Part shown: one piece after another, positions 1-10,981 of the stretch
Layout of the letters: each line of letters begins with the position of its first letter
How positions within the stretch are numbered: the stretch's first letter is position 1
From: Yamagishiella unicocca
Taxonomy: Eukaryota; Chlorophyta; Chlorophyceae; Chlamydomonadales; Volvocaceae
Reading direction: 5' to 3'
Assembly (NCBI GenBank): GCA_003116995.1
Contig: BDSL01000019.1
Span: 992,001 to 1,056,000, forward strand
Length of the DNA stretch: 64,000 nucleotides
The notes under the pieces: generated by a model
Database searches by the model: none
What the model was told of the DNA's origin: nothing
What the model saw: only the letters and a program-made list of their open reading frames with translations
Made by a program: the position numbers and the translations under genes

Positions 1-126
1 GTTTGCCGACCCTGGCAGTTGCTGCTGCTGCTGCTGCTGTAACATCAGCTGCTGTTGCAGCTGCTGCAGCTGCTGCTGCTGTTGCTGCTGCAGCTGCTGT
101 AGCTGCTGCTGCTGCTGCAGCTGCAG
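1..126 (-). repeat. CAG/CTG codon tract coding polyglutamine
   Basis: GCT/GCA/GCTGCTG-rich stretch read on the minus strand as runs of CAG with interspersed CTG and CAA. It is the Gln/Leu-rich tail of the PAS protein. The tract is inside the last exon visible in the window and has no stop. Confidence 0.8.
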
Positions 127-3100
127 CGACACCATGGACGGGGCCACTACCGCCGACCGGTCCGCCTGTGAGGGACGGGGCACAGGCAGGGACAGCACCG
201 CCGCCGCCGCCGCCGGGGCCAGCGCCGCAGTGGTTCCGGAGCCGGCGGGCGAGGCAGTCCGTACCGCGGCCCCCATTAGATGCCGCTGCGACATGGGGCC
301 GCCCGGCACCGGAAGATCCAGGACGCCACTGGTCCGAGGTGTCAGGGGCCCTATGCTGCGGTTGATGAGTAGGTTGGAGCTGCTGCGTTCTACGGCTGCT
401 GCGACGGCGGCAGCTAGTGCGGAGGAGCCGGCCGTGGAGGCCGAGAAGGGAGGAGAAGATACGGCCTCCGGCCGCGCTGCCGCCGGGGGGGGCATGGCGG
501 TGTCGCAGATGGTGCTCGCTGCGCGACGGGGGCGAGGGGGTCAGGTGGGTTGGTTGGGGGTTGAGATGGGTTGGTTGGGGGTCAGGTGGGTTGGTTGGGG
601 GTCAGGTGGGTTGGTTGGGGGTCAGGTGGGTTGGTTGGGGGGTCAGGTGTGTTGGTTGGGGGTTCAGATGGGTTGGTGGATTGTCAGGTGGGTTGGTTGG
701 GGGTTCCGCACCCGCACCCGCACCCGCACCCGCACCCGCACCCGCACCCGCACCCGCACCCGCGCATGCCATATTCCTGGAAGTATGCAACCGAACATGC
801 ATAACCTACTGTACGACACTCCCGGCGCCTCTCACCCAGTTGCTCCAGAACCGCCTCATCATCCGCGTCCAGCGTCATGGCGCTCTCGTGCCGCTCCGTA
901 GCCTCCGCCACGGGCCGCCTGGCGCCCCCGCCGCCCCGGCCCTGCTGCCATGACCCATCCGACTCCGCCACCGCCGGCGCCTTCGCCACCGCCCCCCACA
1001 CGCCCTGGCTCGCCGCCCGCTGCAATGACGTGTTCCTGCTCAGCGGCCGCCTCTCCACCATGCCGGCGGCATCCAAGCGCACCGGGCTGCGCATCTCCAT
1101 AATCGGCGGCGACAGCAGGATCCCACCACCACCACCGCCGCCGCCGCCGCCGCCACCGCCGGCGGCGGCCAGGTAGCTGTGCCGCGACTCGCCGTGCGAC
1201 TGGATCGTGACCCGGTTGCGGCTATCAGACGCCACGGTGCTCTCGCCGTTCCGCAGGTACAACCTGGCGCCCTGAGCCTGGCCGCCAAAGCCGTTGTACG
1301 ACTCGCCGTCCCCGTGGCGGTTGATCCTGCTCCTCACGTCGACGCCGTACATGCTGTCGTTGTTGCGCATCAGCGACCGCCCCGGCGGCCCGGGGCTCCC
1401 CATGCCGCCGCCGCCGCCGCCGCCGTTGTAGCCGCTGTGCGACTCTCCGTACCCGAGCCGCTGGCTCCTGAAGCCGCCCACGTCGGCAGTTGACGCGTAG
1501 GCGCCGTTGGGGGTCATTGGATCCGGATCCGGATCCCGCGGGGGTGCCCTGCGCACCAGGCGCACCTTGAGGACTGCGGGCACCGTTGTGGCGCCTAGCA
1601 GCTGCGAGGCGAGCAGGGCCTCCTCGGGACCGACCAGGCTGGCCAGGTGCTGCAGCTCGGCCCGGGCCTGCTCGTCGGGGATGAGGTTGACGCCCACACG
1701 CCAGGAGCAGTCGGGGTTATCCGAGGACCTGCGGAAGGGCACGGGAGGGAGGGAGGGGTAAAGGATAATCCGCGAATCCACGGCCGACGGGGTTCGAGGA
1801 AGACCCGGCCGACGGGGAGGGAGGGAGGGAGGGGTAGAGGATAGCAGTGCGCTGCGGCGGGCGCAGGGGAGGAGCACAACGCGTTAAGGGGTGGAGAGGG
1901 AGCGGGCGGGTGCTGGACCCCGCCGGCAGGGGGTCCTCTGCCCTGCCACCCTTCCACTCCCATCAGACACGCGAGACACATGGAAAACACAAATGAAACC
2001 CCGCGCGATAACACACCCGAAAACACACACAAGAAACACACACACGAAAACACACGCACGAAACACACGCGTGCCGCTCACCTCTTGGCCAGCTGCAGCA
2101 GCGCCTTGCTGATCTTGCGGAAGTAGGCCGACTGGATGCCCGCCGCCGCCTCCTGGCCCTCGCTGCCCGCCTGCATGGCCGCGGCGAAGGCCTCGTCCAG
2201 CTCGTCAATCTGGAACACGTCCAACAGCTCCGATATGCTGCTGCCCACTAGGTCCCGCGGCAGGGCGCCGAAGAGGTTGGCCGGGGAGGACTCGTCCGCG
2301 TCTATGATGGTGCCCTCGAGGTCCAGCGTCAGCTTGAGGCGGCGCTCCGACAGGGCCTGGAGACGGAGGGCGGAGGGAGGCGGAGGGAGGCGGAGGGAGA
2401 CGGAGGGAGACGGAGGGAGGTGGAGGGAAGGCGGAGGGAAGGCGGAGGGAAGGCGGAGGGAAGGCGGAGGGAGGCGGAGGGAGGCGGAGGGAGGCGGAGG
2501 GAGGCGGAGGGAGGCGGAGGCGGAGGGAGGCGGAGGGAGGGGCGGAGGGAAAGGGTATTGTCCGTCGGCGAATACCCTTATTTCAACGCACACAAACAAA
2601 CGAGGGGAAATTAGTAGAGGTAGAGGGAGGGAGGGAAGTGAGTGAGTGAGTGAGGGCGCAGCGCCGCCGGCAGGACGTACCTGGTCCAGGCTGAGGGGGG
2701 ACAGCGACACCACGTGGATCTTGGATCCGCCGCCGTCCGCCAGCCGCTGCGTCACGCCGACTTTGAACTGCTTGACGCCCGGTCCGTGCTGCTCGCTGTA
2801 CGCGCACAAGCTCACCGCGACGCCGCTGCGGCAGCTGTACGGCGGGGGGTTGAGCTGCGGCACGTTACCCATGGATTGCGGGTTGGAGAGCTCCTGTCGG
2901 GGGGGGGGGGTTGCGAGGGAAACCCGTGTAAGAAAGGAAAACCGTTAAGAGATCAGACGTTTCGAGATGTCGGGGGAGAAGGGAAGGGAAGAAAGGAGAG
3001 GGGAGGGGAGGGACAGGGGTGCGATGCGATATGGCGGTTACCGGGTGGGCTCGGGTGCTGCCCCAGATGCGGTTGGGAAAGTAGGGTTGCAGCTGGACAC

Positions 3101-6100
3101 GTGCGCACCCGGGTGGGAGGCGGAAGGAAGAGGGTTCTACCAACCACCAACCACCAACCATCAACCCACCTGCAACCACGGCCCGTGCATGACGCTTGTG
3201 GGCTCCGGGATCAGCATCGCCAGCCCGCCGGCCCGGATGTTCTCGGCGGAGCGCCCCAATTCGGCCGCCAACGCCGCCGTCACGTGCAGCAGGTGTCCCT
3301 TGTGGTCCGCCACCAGCAGCATCGAGTGGTAGTAGGGGTCTACGGAGCCGTTGATGCGCGGGGCGCCGTGCACCCGGGCGGAGCAGCGCCGGATGATCAC
3401 CGAGTGGACCTTGACGGAGCCCACGGCTGCGAGGGGGCCGGGGGCGCGAGGGGGTGGCATAAATACCGTTTATACCGTTTACGCGACATGGACAGGATAG
3501 CTGGCGCATGGTCGTCGGGCGCATGGTGTGCGAGGGGCGGGGCGGGGCGGGGGTAAAGGATAATCCGCGAATCCACGGCCGACAAACCAAGGGCGATCAA
3601 GGTGGTGAAGCCAGTCAGCACCCCGCATCCCCGCCCGCCCGCCAGCTCACCCCCCGGCTGAATGAAGGTGTCGAACTCCAGCGGATCCCAGAACTTGTGG
3701 CGCCACGCGGCCCGGGGCATGACCACGGGTGGGGCCTGCATGTTATCGCCGTTGTGCACCGACCCGTGGGCCGCCGCGCCTGACAGCGGCGCCGGGCTGT
3801 GCTCCACGTAGGACGCCCGTCGCATCCAGCCGATGGCGCCGCCGGCCTTGACGCCCTCGCCCTTGCCGCCCTCGTGCTTGCCTCCCTCGCCCAGCATGGG
3901 GGAGGGCATGTTGATGACCGCGCCCAAGAACCCCTCTCCTAGGTTGGACGAGTGGCGGCGGTTTCGGAGGTGGTGGGGCTGCCGGGCGTTCTGGTGAGTG
4001 CGGTTCCAGGTCTTGATGCCTCTGTGAGGGGGTGCGGGGGAAGGGCACGTGGGAAACACTCAGGTGAAGGCGAGGTGCAGGAGAATCTACGCGGTGTAAG
4101 TCAACGGTGGAAACACATTTGAAGGCGCCGGCGAGCTTGACGCCGGCGGCTACCGGTATACCTGAGGACTTGTCTGACGGACCACTATCCCGACACCTCC
4201 CCCCTCCGAAGACCCCCCGCTCACCCCCTAGGGCTTTTTAAGCGATCCCATACCCCCCCACCACTTCCTTATCCTACGTCACGTTCACGTGATTTGACGT
4301 CACGTCCACGTGATTTGGCGTCACGTCCACGTGATTTCATCGCCAGCCCCACTTACTCCCGCACCGCCTCCTTCTCCACCAGCAGCTCTTCCAGAGGCTT
4401 CCCCGCCACGTCGACAGCGTCGTAGCCCAGCCAGTCGCAGAACAGCGCATCAGCCGCCACCACGGCGCCGTTGCCCAGGATCCACAACCTCGCATCGTCT
4501 GGGGACGGCGGCAAGGGCTGCGAGGCGGCGGGTGGCGGTCGGGGGTTTAGGGTTTACGGGTTTTAGGGTTTACGGGTTTTAGGGTTCTAGGATAGGAGTC
4601 AAAGGCTGTTGAGCTCGCATCCACTGTCAGCAAGCGCCCACAAGCGCCCTGAGTACATTAGGCTTGGGACTGGATAACCACGACAGTCGCTGGCGGATGA
4701 TGTAAGTACTGCCCGACGCGCGGAGGAGATGGTGTGTGTGGACTCGACAACCCGCCACCGACTGAGATGCCCTCGTGCTCGCGGCACAGGCCCCTCCCCC
4801 TTCCGGTAACCCACCAGCCATGACTCAGCCCCGTCCATTTCCCCGATCCCTGCCCTCGACACTCGCTGCGGCCCCAACAGAACGCACACAGACACACACG
4901 CACCCCATCAACACCACACCAACCTCCAACACCGCCCCTTCCGCCCCCCCTCACCTCCAGCATACCCAGGAAGACCGAGTCCTCGTTCAGCCCCGACACT
5001 TTGGTCACGTGCATCTTGACCGGGAACACCACCCGGCTCTTGGTGATCACCATCACCTCCAGGTGACGACCCAACATGGTGGAAACGCCTGGGAGCAATG
5101 AGGCAGGGAGCGAGGCGGGTGCGTGGGGGCAGGGCTGAGAGGCCGGCATGTACAGATGTTTCCCCGCTAAAAATAAACACGGCGCGGGGTGGCTTGGCGA
5201 AAGCAAGCGAAGCGCCCCTTCCCTCCCCCCCCAACCTTGCTTGTGTGCCCCTCTTTTCATGTGCCGACCCACGGGTCTCCTCCCCGCCCCGCCCTACCCG
5301 TGTGGACGTAGTTCCTCACGTAGGCGGTGTGGCGCTCCGAAAAGGGGTGCGGCATGATGATGCCCACGTCCTGGGCAGCGGGGCGGGTCGGGACGTCAGC
5401 GGAAACAAAGGTGGGGGGGGACAAAGCGTCAGCGGGTGGGTGCGGAATCTGACCAATACACACCGGAGGGCGGGAGGGTTGTGCAGAAGGATTCACCAGC
5501 GGCACCCGTCACAACGATGTACAGACACACAGGCACATGTCGCTGGGGGCTCCGACCAGTCCCTGTCCCGCCGCAAAGCAAACCCTGAAACCCTAAAACC
5601 CCACCGGCGCTTCCCCGCCCTCCCCCGCCTCTCACCCTGCCCTTGAGCTCGTTCTTGCCGTACCCCAGCATCGAGTGCGCCTCCGGCGAGGCCACCTGGA
5701 TGGTGCCCTGCGCGTTGATGCAGATGAACGCCACACCCTCCATACCCAACAGACCGCGGTCGCCGCTGTTGCCTGCGAGGCGCACATCAACAACAGGACA
5801 GCGTCAGTACACGTCACCAGCAGCCCACAGTCCCCAAAACCGCGTGCTACGTGGGTTCACGTACTCCTGGACCACCAGGGCTGCAAAGCCCTCGGGCTGC
5901 AAAGGCCCCAGGGATCTCCGTCAGGAAGGTTCCTCGCCACCACCACCACCACCACCACCACAAGGTCATATTACGACCTTCGGCTTTCGTATCCCCAACC
6001 CAGTTCTCCCGCATGCATCTCAAAACTTCTGCTTTAAACGATTTTTTTCGGACATCCACGGGTTTCCCTCGAACACCACCACCACAACCCACCCACCCAA

Positions 6101-9100
6101 CCCCTTGCAACCCCCACCACAACCCACGTCCCACCTGCGCCAGCACCCTGCGGCAGGAGCTCCTCGATGCCACCCAGCTGCAGCGCCTCCTTCGAGTGCT
6201 CCGCCTCCTCCTCCAATTGGTCGGCCTCGGTGTACCACTTGGAGGCGGCCCACGGGTCGAACTTTACCGTCTCCAGGAACCTGCCGTACAGTCGTACGAT
6301 GCGGGCGCTGCTGGCGTGCCGTACTAGCACGCCGCGGTATGCACGCTCCGCCGCCTTGACCGTTACCTGGGCGGGGGGGAGGGATCGGCAGTAGCGGCGG
6401 GAGCAACGGGTGTGAGCAGCAGGCGGAAGAGGAAGGGAAAACCCGTCTGGGTGCGGGTGAGGGTGTACTACATGCTCATTGGTGCAAGCATCAACGTGAA
6501 CCCGGGACGGCGCGTGCTGGGGCCCGATCCCTTCCGCCATACACGCTTCTTCTGCGCCCCCTCTCCCCCCGGCCCTGCGCCAGCTACACTGTGCGTGTGC
6601 GCGTGCGTGTGCGTGTGCACACTTCCCACGTCGAGTCACCGGCTCTTTTTTGCAATCCCCCCTGGCCTCCATCACACGCGCACACGCACCTCGATGCGGT
6701 TCAGCGCCTTGCTGAGGTTGTTGAAGTCGACGTTGGTTCGCAGCAGCAGCCCCCAGAAGGACCGGATGGCCAGCAGCGCCTCGCGGTGCGCCCGCACCAC
6801 CAGCCGGTGGTTGCGCTGAAACTCCACGTAGCTGACCAGGTCCACTGCGCTGTCGCCGCTGTTGGCGCCACTCGCCTTCTGCGTGTGCTCCTGCTCGCGG
6901 CTGAAGATGGCGAAGCGCTGCAGCAGCCCCAGCGACTGCTTCTTGGCGGTCTGGAGGGAGCGGCGGAGGCGAGGCGGGGCAGGGACGGAGGAGGGGAGGG
7001 CGTGAGAATGAGGGTGAGGAGAGTGGGGTTGGTGTGGCGGTTGGTGAGGCGGTTGGTGTGGCGGTTGGCGGATTGGCTGTTTGAGGAATGGGTGCGGAGA
7101 CAGCTTCGTTATGGTGCCCTGGCCGCAGGCCGGGGTCCTTGTGTTTTCCGGGATCCCGGCCCAGAACACCACCACCATCAAGAGCCACGGCGCCCGCCCT
7201 CAGCTGCCCGACGCAGCAATCACCACGGCGCCCCGCACCACCACCACAACAACCTCACCTGCAGCTGGGTATATCCGGACTGGTAGCTGCCCTGGACATC
7301 GATCAGGAAGGACGAGTACAGGATGATCATCTCTGCAGGGGGGTTGGCAGTTGGGGGTTGTCTTGGGTGGAATGCGTCCACAGGTACCAGGCTCAGCCCG
7401 TCCGTCCACCATCCCGCAGCTGCCGCACCGCACAGGGGAACTCGAGCCAGGCGCGCAGCGCGCCCGCCCCCCCCCAACGCACCCACCCCCCGATAGAGCT
7501 GCTCGTACAGTGTACGGCACACGCGCGCCGGACTACTCACGTGGATCCTGCGGCAGTTGCATCATGCCCGCCTTGATGATTTGCTCGCTCAGTGTCACCG
7601 CATCCGGCTCCAAGGTGTCCTCGTCTATCCAGCAGCGGCAGCAGCGGGCAGAGATCTCCACCTCCCTCGCGTCAGTGAACCGGTAGATGGACTTGGTGTT
7701 GGTGCCCGGCTCGGCGTCTCTGCAGGTGTGTGGGATGATGCGCCGACTATGTGTTACAGTCGGTGAGGCGTCGATGGGGATGTCGTACAACACCCAAACC
7801 CGACTGCACCCTGACCCAGATCACGCAGACCACCCAGACACCCGATGGGTGCACCCCAACCACCCAGGAAGAGTCCCAGGCTGGCGGTAGCCAGCGAGAG
7901 GCACACATTTGAGCGGATAGACTCCATGCAGGGTGGATGGGTTTGGAGAGGCGAAGACGACGGGAGGTCATAGTTCTGGGCGTAGCCGTTGCGGCCGCCC
8001 GCGATGTCCAGCCTTCTCTGACCGACAGCCTCATCTTCCTAGGTCCCAACCCACCTGAATCGGTCCAGCACGTGATGGTGGAAATGGCGCAGTCGCAGAT
8101 AGCACAGGAAGGCGCCAGCGAGGGCTGCCGGCGCCATGCCAATCCACAGCGCCAGCGTGACCCGCTTGCTGAACTGCTCCCCAGATGGTCCGTACGCCAG
8201 CACCACCAACAGCATGGAGCTGTACATCACCATGCCGTACGACGCACACCGCACGTAGTTGAGCGTGGAGTATATGAAGGGCACCTGAAGCAACAGCCGC
8301 GCCGGGCGTCGTGAGTTACTAACGAGGATACGTTACCTTCCCAGATATTTGATATTTTGCAACCGAAAGATATTTTCTTATGTATCTGCAGTGTCGAATG
8401 AAGATGAGGCAACCCCGGATCAATACGTTGTTCGTCCCATAAGTACGACAGTGTAATATCAACGTACGACGATCCCGGGTATCTGATTTCGGACGACCCA
8501 CGTATCAGGAGCGCCGCGCCTGAGCCCGCAGCAACATACCCATTTTATGTAGGTATAGAAGAGCACCGCGAAGAAAAAAATGTAAACGACGGAGAGCACC
8601 TTGGTTGACGAAGACAACATCACGGAGGCGACAGTCAGGATAGTTTTGATCGCGAAGCCGACGCCCTCGTCGCTTGTGTGCACGATGGCCATGTAGTTGC
8701 GGGTGAGAGGGTTCAACTGGGGCCAGGTAGGAGGGGCGGCGAGGGCAGGGAAGAGCGACAGCGGTCGGCGGCAGCTGAGGGCGAAGCAATCGACACGGAC
8801 GGACGAGCTCGGCGTTCCTCCGCATGCCTCCGACCGACCCGCCGACCCACCCACCTCCATCTCGCTGAGCACCATGCACGTCGCCATCAGCACGAATAGT
8901 ACTATGGACGCCACAGACACCGTCACATGGATGATGTGCGGCATCGACCAGCACACTGCAGGTGGCGAGGCGGGGCGGTGAGGCAATCCGTTAGGCCGGG
9001 GCGCGGCGGATTGAAGCGCGGGAGGCCAGGCAGGCCCAGGGTGAGGTGGGCCAGCCATGGGGGGCCGGGCGGGGGCAGAAACGCAGCTGTCGCTGTCGGG

Positions 9101-10605
9101 AAGGTCTCGCTGAGGCGGAAGGAAGGGTTTCGGAGCCGCATTCAGGCCGGCGGGCGGTCGCACGCGGGACTCACTGATTTCTGGGAACTCTTGGTTGTGG
9201 AACTTCAGCTCTTCAGGCACGTTGAAGTAGTTGCAGTCAAGGGTGACTAACAGCAACGTCAACGTGGCAATGTCGAGCACCTGCAAGCACGTCAGCACCG
9301 GGAGATCAGCACGAACCTAGTTCAGCCCAGCCCAGCCCGGTGGCACTGCCCGGCCATCCGCAGGCACCCACAGCAAGCCCCGTTATCCATTACCATAATC
9401 CCGGTGTAAAGAGCGCATTCTGAACCCTATTCCCAACACACACACACGATGCCTTCCGGGTACCCCGATCGCGACATGCTTTGCTCCCGGGGCCCTCCTT
9501 CCAGCCCCCGCCCCGCCCCCGCAGCACTCGGCCTGCGGGCTGCGTTGCCCCGCGCTTGCCTGGTAGAAAATCAAGCCGAACCATCGCAAGAACTGGATCG
9601 GCCAGACGTATTCGAAGCGGTTATTGGAGAACGAATGCGCCACCCACACGCTCAGCGCGAGGTTCACTCCCAGCAGTCCCACAAACACGTACAGTATGCC
9701 CAGGAAAAACGAGTATCCCTGGGGGCGGGGCCGGGGGGGGAAGGCAGGGGGCGGGTCGTGTGCATCGTGGCAGGGGTCGGAGCGATGCGGAGATGGGTAG
9801 GAGTTCGCGCCAGGGAGGATGCATCTAGTGTCGTCTGAGCTCCTAGTCCTGGTAGGTGGAGCTGAGGCGGGGCTAAGGTGGAGTCCACAACGCAGGAGCG
9901 TCAACGTACCCGAGCCGAAAGAAAGGCGTTGAGTTGGATGAATGACACCACCTGCCACGCCCTGTACAAGCGACAAAGTGCAGGCCGTTGTCAGCTATAG
10001 GACCGAAACGTTCAAAAGTACCGGTGACCGCGTTCACCGCCACCTCCGTGGCGCAAATAGATCCGATCGTCAAGAAACGCTGTATGCAAAACGCCATCGT
10101 GGCGCGATAGCTCGGTTGCTTACTTGTTATTTGCGTTGATAGCCCACCCATAGCTCGGGTTCACCACGAGCAGCCATAGCTGCAGGAAGTCCTATAAGTA
10201 AGAAGTGATTGGGATGACAGGTAAGGAACGATTGGGATCGCAGGTAAAGAGTGGATGGGATATGGAATTTGCAGGCAAGGTATTATTCGGCTAGTCAACC
10301 GCCCACGAGCTGGGCTCCGCGATTTGCCCCTGCTGATGCTGATCCCTCCCGGCATTTCACCACGCAACGTTGTCAATGTTCATAACTTGTTGATGTTCGC
10401 AATTTCCGCCACCACATCGCGCACACCGATTATCAGGCCCCTTGAGCAGCTGGGGACGCATCTTCCACGATGGCCCTGTAATGCCGAACATACAACACCG
10501 TTACCCGACGGATCCTTCCCCAAGCCGGCCGCTCACCAGGAACAGTCGGAAGAAAGCAAACTTGACGCTCGTCAGCTGTTTTTCTTTGGATACCGTGTAG
10601 AGCAC
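1..10605 (-). CDS. tmc-like multi-TM protein with PAS domains (partial, 22 exons)
   Basis: Membrane sensor-like protein of the tmc (tiny macrocysts-like) family, expanded in Chlamydomonadales. Exons on the minus strand, 5' to 3': 10605-10537, 10191-10124, 9961-9910, 9718-9560, 9280-9175, 8955-8855, 8716-8540, 8284-8055, 7719-7541, 7332-7259, 6950-6690, 6366-6135, 5772-5636, 5370-5298, 5088-4955, 4517-4357, 4021-3651, 3426-3170, 2893-2681, 2356-2082, 1728-836, 518-1. All phases join, giving 1580 codons. The N-terminal half has repeated membrane segments (around FLQLWLLV, YVWPIQFLRWFGLIFYQ, FVLMATCMVLSEME). Then come a soluble linker (SSFLIDVQGSYQSGY) and at least three PAS-like blocks (around GTIQVASPEAHSMLGYG; VVAADALFCDWLGYD; MLLVADHKGHLLHV). 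The tail holds a poly-Gly run and a Gln/Leu-rich tract still open at base 1. The start codon lies upstream of 10605 and was not found. One donor is GC (exon 9560). Ligand and function are unknown; family membership is from recalled similarity. Confidence 0.85.
539..763. repeat. Intronic 20-bp minisatellite followed by GCACCC hexamer array
   Basis: From about 539 to 706, a roughly 20-bp G/T-rich unit built on GTGGGTTGGTTGGGG repeats about eight times. From 708 to 762 there are about nine copies of GCACCC. Both fill the intron between exons 836-1728 and 1-518 of the PAS gene. Reading frames through them are shadows. Confidence 0.9.
1755..1788. repeat. 34-bp intron repeat, identical to 3550-3583
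   Basis: A 34-bp stretch starting GGGGTAAAGGATAATCCGCG is identical in two different introns of the same gene (1755-1788 and 3550-3583). In the first copy it runs straight into a family-A intron repeat (CGAGGAAGACCCG). Confidence 0.85.
1979..2072. repeat. ACACACGAAA-type low-complexity tract in intron
   Basis: Irregular AACACACACGA units just 3' (genomic plus direction) of exon 2082-2356. On the minus strand it lies a few bases past the donor, so it is intronic. Confidence 0.75.
2357..2553. repeat. Purine-rich GGCGGAGGGA minisatellite in intron
   Basis: About 200 bp of GGAGGGAGGCGG-type repeats with nearly no pyrimidines on the plus strand. It directly abuts the acceptor of exon 2082-2356, so on the transcribed strand it is a very long polypyrimidine tract. 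The plus strand has many runs of three or more G, compatible with quadruplex formation (inference). Confidence 0.85.
3550..3583. repeat. 34-bp intron repeat, second copy
   Basis: Identical to 1755-1788; lies in the intron between exons 3170-3426 and 3651-4021. Confidence 0.85.
4276..4338. repeat. Three 21-bp units with ACGT cores
   Basis: Three tandem 21-bp units (4276-4296, 4297-4317, 4318-4338). Each contains CGTCACGT(C/T)CACGTGATTT, i.e. a CACGTG palindrome plus an ACGTCA half site. They sit just downstream of the donor of exon 4357-4517. Whether they bind a bZIP/bHLH factor or are only a minisatellite is unknown. Confidence 0.85.
4541..4590. repeat. Interstitial telomere-like tract
   Basis: GGGTTTAGGGTTTACGGGTT continuing into more TTTTAGGG-like units within an intron. 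The algal telomere unit in this order is TTTTAGGG; here about half the units carry TTTACGGG variants. Confidence 0.8.
5577..5602. repeat. Short interstitial telomere-like tract, opposite orientation
   Basis: AAACCCTGAAACCCTAAAAC in the intron before exon 5636-5772. It is the complementary orientation of the tract at 4541-4590, one kilobase away in the same gene. Confidence 0.6.
6011..6074 (+). repeat. Family-A intron repeat (full-length copy)
   Basis: Starts GCATGCATCTCAAAACTTCT, then a T-rich run, then ACATCCACGGGTTTCCCTCG. Related full copies lie in reverse orientation at 24515-24579 (RPB1 intron) and about 2911-2970. Shorter right-hand parts occur at 25490, 26653 and 44791 (plus orientation) and about 1790 (reverse). 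Confidence 0.75.
6577..6662 (+). repeat. Family-B intron repeat
   Basis: Contains GCGCCAGCTACACT, a GT-rich expansion, then CACGTCGAGTCACCGGCTC and a T run. It is related to 24957-25012, 53826-53885 and, reversed, 27965-28008. Confidence 0.7.
9554..9559 (-). other. Non-canonical GC donor splice site
   Basis: On the minus strand exon 9560-9718 ends ...TTC TAC CAG followed by GCAAGC. The next exon resumes at 9280 with VLDIATLTLLLV, which fits the family continuously. No GT donor keeps the conserved FYQ-VLD join, so this is a GC-AG intron. Confidence 0.8.
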
Positions 10606-10895
10606 CTACACAGCGCAGGTTCCCCGGCCACTCGATGAAATACACCCACCTGGGCAATGAGCTACGCCCACCCCGGCAATCGTAATGTCCGTACGTACAT
10701 GCTTGCAGCCGCGGTGGTGCGGTTGACAGCAACCCGGACGGGTGTGCACATCCTTAAGTCCACACTAAGAATGCCCCATGCGGTGTAATGGTTGGCTATG
10801 AGTGAGGCAGGAGCAAAATGGGTCCCGTGCTGGCAGCCATGGACACAAGGGCACGGTGAGAGCCCGGTGTATGCTGGTCTTTTGGTGCTGTGCCG

Positions 10896-10981
10896 TCGCT
10901 CGGGATGAGACAATGAGCACAGAATGGTTGGAAAGGCATCGCTCGGGATGAGACAATGAGCACAGAAAGGTTGGAAAGGCA
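10896..10981. repeat. 43-bp tandem duplication
   Basis: Two adjacent copies (10896-10938, 10939-10981) beginning TCGCTCGGGATGAGACAATG, differing at one visible base. Confidence 0.9.

Noticed and set aside
7862..7935. Open stretch reading ESIRSNVCLSLATASLGLFL in a PAS-gene intron
   Set aside because: It looks membrane-like, but the conserved protein joins directly from 8055 to 7719 (DRFR/DAEPG) in phase, leaving no place for it.
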